A stretch of DNA of 64,000 nucleotides from Pseudomonas paraeruginosa PA7. GTDB taxonomy: Bacteria > Pseudomonadota > Gammaproteobacteria > Pseudomonadales > Pseudomonadaceae. How positions within the stretch are numbered: position 1 is the stretch's first letter; every line of letters starts with the position of its first letter. The notes under the pieces are model-generated. The model worked only from the letters and a program-made list of their open reading frames with translations. It searched no databases and was not told where the DNA came from. The translations under genes were made by a program, and so were the position numbers. Below, in pieces: positions 56,345 to 63,691 of this stretch. Where the stretch lies: positions 4,592,001-4,656,000 of the forward strand of contig NC_009656.1 of assembly GCF_000017205.1 (NCBI RefSeq), written 5' to 3'.

Positions 56345-57727
56345 ATGCGAATGAACATCACCTCGGTCGCGCTGACGTGCCTGCTCGCAGCGCAACTTGC
56401 CCAGGCCGACGACCCGATCAATGTGTCCAAGACCGGCACGGTTCTCAGCGACGAGGTCCTCTACAGCATTGGCGGCGGCAGTGCGGTGAGCATGGGCAGC
56501 GCCGGCCAGATGGACTCGATCGGCGTCGGCTTCGGCTGGAACAACGACCTTATGTGCGGAAACATGAACCTGAGCACCACCCTGGAGAACCAGCTCAACG
56601 GTGCCACACAGGGTTTCCAGAACATCATGGGCTCAGTCATCCAGAACGCGACCGGCGCAGTCATGTCGCTGCCGGCGTTGATCATCCAGCGCGCGAACCC
56701 TCAGCTCTACAACCTGATCACCAATGGCATCCTGCAGGCGCGGATCGACTACGACCGCTCGAAAGGGACTTGCAGAGCGATCGCCGAGAAGATGGCTGAC
56801 ATCGCTGGCGAGCAGACCGGCTGGGGGAAAATCGCCGAAGGCCAGGCCCTGGGTGCCACACTGGCCTCTGGCGGGAAAGACGCCGTATCCGCCCTCGAAG
56901 CAGTGGAGAAGAAGGGCGGCAACGATGGCATAACCTGGGTCGGTGGAGACAAGGCCGGCGGCTCCGGCCAGAAGCCCATTCGCATCGTCAACGACGTGAC
57001 CCGGGCGGGCTACAACCTGTTGACCAGCCGCTCAGTGAATGACTCGTCGAGCGTGCCTTCCGCCACTTGCAACAACGGCCTGGTCTGCAACACCTGGTCC
57101 TCCCCCCAGGAAGCCGCCGCGTTCGCCACCCGGGTTCTGGGCGAACAACAGCAACAGACCTGTGAAGGCTGTCAGAAGACGGTGACGGCGGCAGGCGTCG
57201 GCCTGACCCCGCTGATCCAAGAGACCTACGACAAGAAGCTCCAGTCGCTGCAGGAGCTGCTGTCGAAAAGTAAGCCACTGACCGCCGAGAACCTGGCTGC
57301 GGCCGGCACCGATGCCTTGCCGATCACCCGCGGCGTCATCGAGGCGCTGCGCGACGAGCGTGACCAGGACGTCCTGGCGCGCCGCCTGGCGTCCGATGTC
57401 TCCCTGATGGACGTGCTCAGCAAGGCCCTGTTGTTGCAGCGCCTGATGTTCGCCGGCGCCAAGGAGCCCAACGTCGCCGCCAACGGCCTGGCCACCCAAG
57501 CCGTCGATCAGCAGACCAGCCTCCTGCAGCAGGAGATCTCCAATCTCAAGACCGAACTGGAACTCCGTCGCGAGTTGGCCAGCAATTCGCCCATGCGGGT
57601 CATCGAGCGCGGGCAACAGCGCGCCTCAGGGTCCAGTGGCGTGTTCGAGTCGGCGCCCGATGCCGATCGCCTCGATCGCCTGCAGGCCCCCTCTGCCGCC
57701 GACGGCAAGACGGGAGGGAGACCGTGA
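56345..57727 (+). CDS. TIGR03755-family ICE protein (TraH-like)
   Basis: The 460-residue protein has a signal peptide (about 1-20, ending AQA-D) and periplasmic domains with GNMNLSTTLENQLNGATQGF and a coiled C-terminal region (QQTSLLQQEISNLKTELELR). It corresponds to TIGR03755, the TraH-like partner of the TraU-like protein. ATG 56345 is chosen because it begins the signal peptide; earlier in-frame sequence lies inside the preceding gene. Confidence 0.83.
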   Translation: MRMNITSVALTCLLAAQLAQADDPINVSKTGTVLSDEVLYSIGGGSAVSMGSAGQMDSIGVGFGWNNDLMCGNMNLSTTLENQLNGATQGFQNIMGSVIQNATGAVMSLPALIIQRANPQLYNLITNGILQARIDYDRSKGTCRAIAEKMADIAGEQTGWGKIAEGQALGATLASGGKDAVSALEAVEKKGGNDGITWVGGDKAGGSGQKPIRIVNDVTRAGYNLLTSRSVNDSSSVPSATCNNGLVCNTWSSPQEAAAFATRVLGEQQQQTCEGCQKTVTAAGVGLTPLIQETYDKKLQSLQELLSKSKPLTAENLAAAGTDALPITRGVIEALRDERDQDVLARRLASDVSLMDVLSKALLLQRLMFAGAKEPNVAANGLATQAVDQQTSLLQQEISNLKTELELRRELASNSPMRVIERGQQRASGSSGVFESAPDADRLDRLQAPSAADGKTGGRP

Positions 57728-58074
57728 TGGCAGATACGCTCACCACCCGAAAGCTCCTCGGCCAGCTACTGGTCGGAGTGCTGATCGTCGTCGGCCTGGC
57801 AGTGGTCGGTACGCTGCTCAGCCTCTTCGCCCTGAACCACTTCGGTGGCATCCAGGGCCTGGAGGCCTGGCGGCAAAGCAACTACTGGAGTTTGTTCGCC
57901 TGGCGGGCGCTGCTGTACTGCGCCCTGGCCATCGCCTGGTTCCGGCTCAAGCAGCGCAAGGAACTGAGCGCGCATGAGCGGCAGCGCATTCGGCGGATCG
58001 AGATCCTGGTGCTGTTGCTGGTCCTGCTCATCGAATTCAGCAAAGCCTACTTCCGCACGGGAGGCGCAGCATGA
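57727..58074 (+). CDS. unknown 115-residue membrane protein
   Basis: The protein has three hydrophobic segments (LLVGVLIVVGLAVVGTLLSL, RALLYCALAIAWF, ILVLLLVLLIEFSKAYF) and is an inner-membrane protein of the third operon. It overlaps the TIGR03755 stop by one base and the traG start by 4 bases, so it is translationally coupled to both. No function is known. Confidence 0.7.
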   Translation: MADTLTTRKLLGQLLVGVLIVVGLAVVGTLLSLFALNHFGGIQGLEAWRQSNYWSLFAWRALLYCALAIAWFRLKQRKELSAHERQRIRRIEILVLLLVLLIEFSKAYFRTGGAA

Positions 58075-59582
58075 CCTTCATGACCAATGACTACCTGGAG
58101 TATTACCTCACCCTCCTCGGTTGGATCATCAACAACGGGATCTGGAACATGATCTCGGATACAGGGCTGTTCGCGGTGCCCTTCGTGGCCATTGTGATGC
58201 GTGAGTGGCTGAAAGTTCGCGGGGAAGGCGCCGACGAGGGCAACAAAGGCGTGCTGTCTCTGGCCCGCATCGAGACGCATATCTACGTCGGATACATCGT
58301 GGTCGCCCTGGCGGGAATCCCGGTCGTCAACGTGAGCTTCGACACCATCGAGTTCGACCAGGCCCGCGCCCAGCAGTGCCAGTACAACCTGCCGGCGCCG
58401 GCAGACACCGGCTGGTCGACCTCCTTCAGCAGCCTGGCCGGCAAGAGTGCGCAGATGCCGCTCTGGTGGGCGATGATGCACGCCCTGTCCAAGGGCTTCA
58501 CCGCCGGCGCGGTCGCGGCCATTCCGTGCGGCACGGATCTGCGGCAGATGCGAATGGAAGTGGACAATACGCGCGTGAACAACCCGCTGCTGGCACAAGA
58601 AATCGCTGACTTTTCCAGGGACTGCTACGGACCTTCCCGTGCGCGGCTGTTCATGCGGCAACCCGATCTGGGCTCCATCGCCGAGGACAACAAGGCGCTG
58701 CAGGACCTGAACTGGATCGGCTCCCGATTCCTGTTGAACACCCCGGGGTACTACGACACCGACTACTCGAAGAGTCCCCGTCAGTCGTGGCCCTACAACG
58801 CCACCCGCGACGCCGGGCTGCCCCAGGTGGGCGGTGGTGGTGGCTACCCAACCTGCAAGCAGTGGTGGGCTGACTCAGGGATCGGCTTGCGTGATCGGAT
58901 CAAGGGCCAGGTGGATCCGGACCTGATGACCAGCTTCCTCAAGTGGGCGAAATGGCTGAACCAGGACGAGGTAACCGAGGCAGTCATTCGCCAGGTGATC
59001 TCCCCCTCCAGCCAGGTCAAGGGCAACGTCTATACCGATTACGGCGGGCAGGTTGGCGGCACCGTCTGGAACGGCATCGCGAGAACCGCAGGAACCTTCG
59101 GCGTTGCCCTGGGCAGCCTGGCCTATTTCCCGGCGATGGATATGGTCCGCCAAGCGCTGCCGATGGTGATGTCGTTCCTCAAGATGGCCATGGTCATCTG
59201 CATTCCGATGGTCCTGGTCATCGGCACCTATCAACTGAAAGTTGCCATGACGATGACGGTCGTCTTCTTTGCGATGATGTTCGTCGATTTCTGGTTTCAG
59301 TTAGCCAGATATATCGATAGCACGATACTTGATGCCTTCTATGGTTCGGGATCACCGCATCTTTCATTTGACCCAGTCATGGGGCTGAATACGGCTACTC
59401 AAGATGCGATCTTGAACTTCGTTATGGGTTCTATGTTCATTGTTTTACCACTACTGTGGATGACAGCGATCGGCTGGTCCGGAATTCAAGCAGGGTCTGT
59501 TCTGAACGGATTGAGCAGAGGGACTGAAGGAGTTCAAGCCGCCGGCAAGGAAGCAGGAAATAGAGTTAAAAACGCAGTTTGA
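58071..59582 (+). CDS. traG: TraG-like conjugative transfer membrane protein
   Basis: The 503-residue protein has an N-terminal membrane segment, a long periplasmic loop and three to four further membrane segments in the C-terminal third (for example MVMSFLKMAMVICIPMVLVI, MFIVLPLLWMTAIGWSGIQA). This fits the TraG N-terminal domain proteins of ICEs, involved in channel assembly and mating-pair stabilisation. From about 59280 the codon use turns noticeably more AT-rich up to the stop, a sign of a recombination joint within the gene. A bidirectional terminator follows. Confidence 0.84.
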   Translation: MTFMTNDYLEYYLTLLGWIINNGIWNMISDTGLFAVPFVAIVMREWLKVRGEGADEGNKGVLSLARIETHIYVGYIVVALAGIPVVNVSFDTIEFDQARAQQCQYNLPAPADTGWSTSFSSLAGKSAQMPLWWAMMHALSKGFTAGAVAAIPCGTDLRQMRMEVDNTRVNNPLLAQEIADFSRDCYGPSRARLFMRQPDLGSIAEDNKALQDLNWIGSRFLLNTPGYYDTDYSKSPRQSWPYNATRDAGLPQVGGGGGYPTCKQWWADSGIGLRDRIKGQVDPDLMTSFLKWAKWLNQDEVTEAVIRQVISPSSQVKGNVYTDYGGQVGGTVWNGIARTAGTFGVALGSLAYFPAMDMVRQALPMVMSFLKMAMVICIPMVLVIGTYQLKVAMTMTVVFFAMMFVDFWFQLARYIDSTILDAFYGSGSPHLSFDPVMGLNTATQDAILNFVMGSMFIVLPLLWMTAIGWSGIQAGSVLNGLSRGTEGVQAAGKEAGNRVKNAV

Positions 59583-59594
59583 GAAAGTATAAAG

Positions 59595-59623
59595 CCATTA
59601 CCGGGTTCTAGTCCCGGTAATGG
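59595..59623. terminator. bidirectional terminator hairpin
   Basis: CCATTACCGGG (59595-59605), a 7-base loop and CCCGGTAATGG (59613-59623) form a perfect 11-bp stem between traG and the converging DUF3742 gene. Read on the reverse strand it is followed by CTTTAT; no strong T-run exists on either side. It overlaps the 3' end of the DUF3742 gene. Confidence 0.75.
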
Positions 59624-59952
59624 TGTGCTGCCTGATAGTCAAACAGCTCTGCTACAGATTCAGTTTCAGCTTGTGAAGTCATAGTTGAGACATCTCGACT
59701 TGGAGACCCTTTAGAGACGGAGATGTCCCCTTTAACCAAGGCAAATCCCACCAGAAAGACACACAGTAGAGTCATTGATACCCCAGCAAGCCACATAAAA
59801 TTCTGTGACACTACAAGAGCCGCTAACAAGAATAGGCTAACTCGCTTAACCCAACGTAGAGCTGGACGGCGATCATGCAGGCAGAAACGCACAAGCATAC
59901 CCAGACCAAAACCGATCCGGGAGGCAAAACCTTTGTTGGTGTGCGCGTTCAT
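59608..59952 (-). CDS. DUF3742 family membrane protein
   Basis: The 114-residue protein begins MNAHTNKGFASRIGFGLGML, typical for DUF3742, has two membrane segments (VKRVSLFLLAALVVSQNFMW and MTLLCVFLVGFALVKG) and a Ser/Thr-rich acidic tail ending FDYQAAHHYRD. The family lies next to traG in many ICEs of this group. The reverse-strand AGGAG is 7 bases before the chosen ATG; the ATG just before it is also possible. Codon use is AT-richer than in the transfer operons. Confidence 0.78.
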   Translation of the reverse strand: MNAHTNKGFASRIGFGLGMLVRFCLHDRRPALRWVKRVSLFLLAALVVSQNFMWLAGVSMTLLCVFLVGFALVKGDISVSKGSPSRDVSTMTSQAETESVAELFDYQAAHHYRD

Positions 59953-60070
59953 CATCAATCTCCTGGCTCCCAAAGGGAGGCATCCTGCTATCACCTATAC
60001 GCCGAAAAAGATGATTTGGCAAGCCTTATGGCATATTATGCCACTAGCTATCTGCCGACTGGAGTACCTC

Positions 60071-60343
60071 ATGGCAACGCGAAACGTCGTCCTTCCCGAT
60101 CCGCTGGAGCAGGATATCAACGAGCTGGTGGAGACCGGCCGCTATCAGAATCGCAGCGAAGTCATCCGGGCAGGATTGCGCCTGCTGCTGCAACAGGAAG
60201 CCCAGAATAGCGCCAAGCTCGAAGCTCTCCGCAACGCGACATCCAGTGGGCTGATGCAATTGGAGCGCGGTGAATACGACGAGATCACCAGCGACGACCT
60301 GACCCAATACCTCGACGAGCTCGGCCACCAGGCGAGCCACTGA
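60071..60343 (+). CDS. parD: ParD-like antitoxin
   Basis: The 90-residue protein has the CopG/Arc-type ribbon-helix-helix N-terminus (RNVVLPDPLEQDINELVETG, then RYQNRSEVIRAGLRLLLQQE) and an acidic C-terminal tail that wraps the toxin, the ParD layout. It neutralises the downstream ParE-like toxin and represses the operon. The toxin gene starts 3 bases after its stop, coupled by AAGGATG. Confidence 0.88.
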   Translation: MATRNVVLPDPLEQDINELVETGRYQNRSEVIRAGLRLLLQQEAQNSAKLEALRNATSSGLMQLERGEYDEITSDDLTQYLDELGHQASH

Positions 60344-60346
60344 AGG

Positions 60347-60706
60347 ATGGCCAAGTACCGAATATCCCATGATGCTCAGGCGGACATCATCGACATCTTG
60401 CGCTTCACCCAAAACCGATTCGGCGATGCCGCGCGCCGACGTTACCAGGCGCTCATAGGGGCGGCGCTGGAAGCAGTTGCGACAGACCCACAACAGGTAG
60501 GCAGCATCAGCCGTGAAGAATTGGGAGCTGGCCTGCGCAGCATCCACCTCGTTTACTGCCGCTCGATGCCCAACGTCGGTAAGGTTGTTCGGCCCAGGCA
60601 CTTCGTCTTCTACCGGGTTGCGACAGACCAGGTGCTCGAGGTGGTTCGCGTGCTTCACGACTCGATGGAGCTTGAGCGTCACCTGGCTCGCAACCGATTA
60701 CGTTGA
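60347..60706 (+). CDS. parE: ParE-like toxin
   Basis: The 119-residue protein matches the ParE/RelE-fold toxin family: AKYRISHDAQADIIDILRFT at the start and RHFVFYRVATDQVLEVVRVL near the end. ParE toxins block DNA gyrase. With ParD it forms the second toxin-antitoxin pair of the window and stabilises the element. Confidence 0.87.
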   Translation: MAKYRISHDAQADIIDILRFTQNRFGDAARRRYQALIGAALEAVATDPQQVGSISREELGAGLRSIHLVYCRSMPNVGKVVRPRHFVFYRVATDQVLEVVRVLHDSMELERHLARNRLR

Positions 60707-60715
60707 AGCCAAATA

Positions 60716-61633
60716 TCATCGTTCGCCGGGCAGCAAGTCACCCAGCACCCTCCGCGCCGCCTCGACCAAGCTACGGTCTCTACGCGGATGATCCTCGGGC
60801 AAAGCAATCAAACGCTGGAAATACTGACGGTTAAATACAATCGACTTCTTATATATGTCGATAGCCTTTCCTTTCCGCTCTGTGGAAACCAGCATCTCCA
60901 TCCCCTCGATCAACTCACCCTCAAGGCTGTCCTTACGAAACCGGTGCTTCACAAAGCACATATTGAGATCGAAATACTCCTTCCTCCCTGACGCATCCAC
61001 CTTCGAGGAAACTCGGCCATATTCATCAATCGAGGCTGCTGACACTTCAGTGGAGACTGCCTTGATAAGCTCATCATCAAGTAAAAGCTGTCCGAAAAGA
61101 CTCTGAGAATCAGCCATATAGGCAAATATCCAGGGGATATTGGTCAGCGTTGCCCCAGTATAAAGATATCCTTTCTCCCTTCTGTACTGTTCCAGCATCC
61201 GGATAGCCAGGTTTTGAGAGATATTCACGCCCAGTTCTTTCCGCAGCAGGTAGATAACCCTGTCGAACTGCTCGATCAGTATTTTTAGTATTTTCAGAGG
61301 CGTGCCGTTTACCGAGGCTTTCCGCTCTGTCTTTTGGTGTACCCTTGGTTTGAAATAAGGGCAGTTCTCTCGCGCCTCCTCATCCGCTTCGGCAAGGTCT
61401 CGAACCGAACGAGCGTAATGACGCCCATAGGGACGAGCCACATTGGCGGGCAAATGATAAAGGCCTATGATTTGTACTGGATTGTCGCAGGCGGGACAGA
61501 CAGCGAAATGTCCCTCCGTGCCATTTTCAGAGGTGGAGAACCAAGGCTCCTGGCGTCGCGTTTCTTCTTCGAAACGTTCGCGCTCGATTGGTCGCTCATC
61601 GGTTTCCTCTGGCTTCAACTTGTAGACATCCAT
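60716..61633 (-). CDS. unknown 305-residue protein with a Cys motif
   Basis: The protein has an acidic, charged N-terminus, then FAVCPACDNPVQIIGLYHLP (residues about 43-62) with a CxxC pair and later ENCPYFKPR with a further Cys, which together could bind zinc. The C-terminal 180 residues are helical (LIEQFDRVIYLLRKELGVNI and others) and carry no recognised catalytic motif. It is a lone reverse-strand gene next to ParDE, probably accessory; a defence or competition role is only a guess. Confidence 0.65.
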   Translation of the reverse strand: MDVYKLKPEETDERPIERERFEEETRRQEPWFSTSENGTEGHFAVCPACDNPVQIIGLYHLPANVARPYGRHYARSVRDLAEADEEARENCPYFKPRVHQKTERKASVNGTPLKILKILIEQFDRVIYLLRKELGVNISQNLAIRMLEQYRREKGYLYTGATLTNIPWIFAYMADSQSLFGQLLLDDELIKAVSTEVSAASIDEYGRVSSKVDASGRKEYFDLNMCFVKHRFRKDSLEGELIEGMEMLVSTERKGKAIDIYKKSIVFNRQYFQRLIALPEDHPRRDRSLVEAARRVLGDLLPGER

Positions 61634-61658
61634 AGCGCACCGCTCTCCATGAAAATAA

Positions 61659-61898
61659 TCAATTTAGCCTGTATCGATTAGCCATCCGGCTCCACCAGCC
61701 CTCGGGAAGTTCGGGGACCGCCCCTTCATGCTCGGCCATTCTCAAGCACTGAAGAACGGTGCTCAAGCCAAGGGAGAGGACGTGATGTTTATCCTGCAGC
61801 GCAAAGATGAGTTCGTCATGGCACAGGCTCCCGCTGTCATCCCCGTTTTGCTCTTGGAGTAGCTCCGCCCGGTTATTCAGTATGTCGTCATGGTTCAT
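61659..61898 (-). CDS. unknown 79-residue protein
   Basis: The ATG at 61898 (MNHDDILNNRAELLQEQNGD) is 9 bases after AGGAG; longer frames upstream have no ribosome binding site. The product is acidic and helical (CHDELIFALQDKHHVLSLGL, STVLQCLRMAEHEGAVPELP) with no recognised family. It lies upstream of the gene at 61633 on the same strand and may share its transcript. Confidence 0.55.
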   Translation of the reverse strand: MNHDDILNNRAELLQEQNGDDSGSLCHDELIFALQDKHHVLSLGLSTVLQCLRMAEHEGAVPELPEGWWSRMANRYRLN

Positions 61899-62228
61899 CG
61901 TATCCATCTCCTGTCTGACTCGGCCAGATTGGCCAGGTCCGCAACGAGAGGGTGCCCGGTTACAGGGTGCAGCGCCTCGAAAAAACCAAACCTGACCCAT
62001 GAAGTATTTTTCCGTCGACACCGGAGCACAAATGGCCAAAGGGTGAAATGGGCTTGAAGGGCGAAGGGAATGGTTCACAAGGGTAAAAGCCCTACCCGAA
62101 AGGGCCTGCCGGAAGGCAGAAAGGGCTGCGTTCGCGCCGGCGAACACGAAAAGGCTACGGGTGAACATCCACCAGCAGGTGCCCAATGGTTAAGCCTGGC
62201 CCAGTTCCTCCCAGGCAAAGCACAAGAC
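61899..62228. other. gene-free stretch before the insertion sequence
   Basis: No gene with a ribosome binding site is visible on either strand. The stretch ends in CACAAGAC (62221-62228), the left copy of the target duplication of the insertion sequence. In the uninterrupted element it would continue directly at 63580 into the promoter region of the relaxase gene. Confidence 0.6.
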
Positions 62229-63571
62229 GGGCCTGTCAGTAATTTCGTGTTTGGGGCATAACATGAGGTCAAGGAGTGTCTATGTCTCGCAAACCAAGAA
62301 CCCAGCCGGCAGCGTTGCCTGTGATTCCTTCCGAGTTGCTGGAGTCGTTTGGTGACGGCTCGATGACGGCCGAAGCTATCAATGCGGCGTCCCTGGCTTT
62401 CAAGAAGGCCCTGATCGAGCGGGCCCTGGCCGGTGAGCTGAACCATCACCTGGGCTACCCGGCCGGCACAGCCAAGCCCGAGCGGATGAGTAATCAGCGC
62501 AACGGCAAGGGGGCCAAGACGGTGCTGACCCAGGAGGGGCCGATCCGTATCGACGTGCCCCGAGATCGCGAGGGCAGCTTTGCCCCGCTCCTGATCCCCA
62601 AGCATGAGCGCCGTTTTACTGGCTTTGATGACAAGATCGTCGCCATGTATGCCCGCGGCATGACGGTGCGCGAAATCCAGGGCTTTCTGCTGGAACAATA
62701 CGGCACAGACGTCTCGCCGGACTTCATCAGCTCGGTCACTGACGAGGTTATGGCCGAGGTCACCGCCTGGCAGGCCAGGCCGCTCGAGCCCATGTATCCG
62801 GTCGTGTTCTTTGACGCGCTGCGGGTCAAGATCAGGGAGGATGCTGTCGTGCGCAACAAGGCCGTCTATCTGGCCCTGGGCGTGCTACCCGACGGCACAC
62901 GCGATATCCTGGGTTTGTGGATTGAAGGCACCGAAGGCGCCAAGTTCTGGATGAAGGTCTTCAACGACCTGAAGACCCGGGGCGTGGGCGATATCCTGAT
63001 CGCCGTGACTGACGGGTTGAAGGGTATACCCGAGGCGCTGGCCGCGGTGTTCCCGGCCACCACACTGCAAACCTGCATCGTCCATCTGATCCGCAACAGC
63101 CTCGATTACGCGAGCTGGAAGGATCGCAAGGCGCTGGCCGCCGCGATCCGACCGATCTATACCGCTGTCAGTGCTGAAGCGGCCCTGGCCGCGCTTGACG
63201 CCTTTGCCGATGGGCCGTGGGGTCAGAAGTTCCCCACCGTCTGCGCGGCATGGCGCAATGCCTGGGATCGCGTGATTCCGTTCTTCGCCTTTGCGCCGGA
63301 GATCCGCAAGGTGATCTACACCACCAACGCCATCGAGAATGTCAACTCGCAGCTACGCAAGATCATCAAGACCCGGGGCCATTTCCCTACTGACGAAGCC
63401 GCCTCCAAGTTGATCTGGCTCGCGCTGCGAAACATCACCGCCAAATGGAGCCGATCCGCTCACGACTGGAAGCAAGCCATGAACCAATTCGCTATCCTTT
63501 ACGCTGACCGATTCAGTCGCCCTTCCGTGTAATTCTCTACCCGCCCTAAACACGGAATTTATGACACCCCC
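62229..63571 (+). mobile_element. IS256-family insertion sequence, complete
   Basis: The element is 1343 bp. Its ends are imperfect inverted repeats: GGGCCTGTCAGTAATTTCGTG on the left is matched at 16 of 21 positions by the reversed right end. Directly outside lie two exact copies of the 8-bp sequence CACAAGAC (62221-62228 and 63572-63579), the target duplication size usual for IS256. It carries one transposase gene. The intact ends, reading frame and target copies indicate a recent insertion, about 110 bp upstream of the relaxase gene. Confidence 0.93.
62282..63532 (+). CDS. IS256-family transposase
   Basis: The 416-residue protein is a mutator/IS256-type transposase: SFGDGSMTAEAINAASLAFK at the start, a DDE core with VVFFDALRVKIR (first Asp), AVTDGLKGIPEALAAVFPAT and CIVHLIRNSLDYAS (second Asp and conserved C/H region) and VIYTTNAIENVNSQLRK (Glu). 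Length is normal for the family. AAGGAG is 6-11 bases before ATG 62282; a GTG two codons earlier overlaps that ribosome binding site. The frame is intact, so the element may be active. Confidence 0.93.
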   Translation: MSRKPRTQPAALPVIPSELLESFGDGSMTAEAINAASLAFKKALIERALAGELNHHLGYPAGTAKPERMSNQRNGKGAKTVLTQEGPIRIDVPRDREGSFAPLLIPKHERRFTGFDDKIVAMYARGMTVREIQGFLLEQYGTDVSPDFISSVTDEVMAEVTAWQARPLEPMYPVVFFDALRVKIREDAVVRNKAVYLALGVLPDGTRDILGLWIEGTEGAKFWMKVFNDLKTRGVGDILIAVTDGLKGIPEALAAVFPATTLQTCIVHLIRNSLDYASWKDRKALAAAIRPIYTAVSAEAALAALDAFADGPWGQKFPTVCAAWRNAWDRVIPFFAFAPEIRKVIYTTNAIENVNSQLRKIIKTRGHFPTDEAASKLIWLALRNITAKWSRSAHDWKQAMNQFAILYADRFSRPSV

Positions 63572-63596
63572 CACAAGACCGAGCTGGCATATTGCC

Positions 63597-63632
63597 AATA
63601 AAATACCCTACCCCGCTACCGTTGTTTTATCG
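63597..63632 (+). promoter_or_regulatory. transfer-operon element, copy F, before the relaxase
   Basis: AATAAAAT, exactly 16 bases (ACCCTACCCCGCTACC), then GTTGTTTTATCGTTG. The core starts at 63621, 71 bases before the relaxase ATG. The core is the most divergent of the set, but the spacing, the Pyr-rich 16-mer ending in ACC and the distance to the start match copies B-E. It begins 18 bases after the right target duplication of the insertion sequence. Confidence 0.55.
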
Positions 63633-63664
63633 TTGTTGCCAGCCCTGATCTGGCGGAAAAGCCC

Positions 63665-63686
63665 GCTCCATGAATCGTCATGGAGC
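63665..63686 (+). promoter_or_regulatory. hairpin over the relaxase ribosome binding site
   Basis: GCTCCATGA (63665-63673), ATCG and TCATGGAGC (63678-63686) form a perfect 9-bp stem. Its right arm contains GGAG, the ribosome binding site of the relaxase gene at 63692, so translation of the relaxase is probably held low until the stem opens. Confidence 0.7.
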
Positions 63687-63691
63687 CTCCC

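Noticed and set aside
62070..62261. Small frame reading from the gene-free stretch into the insertion sequence.
   Set aside because: It crosses the left end of the insertion sequence, so it is a chance fusion; no family and no conserved start.
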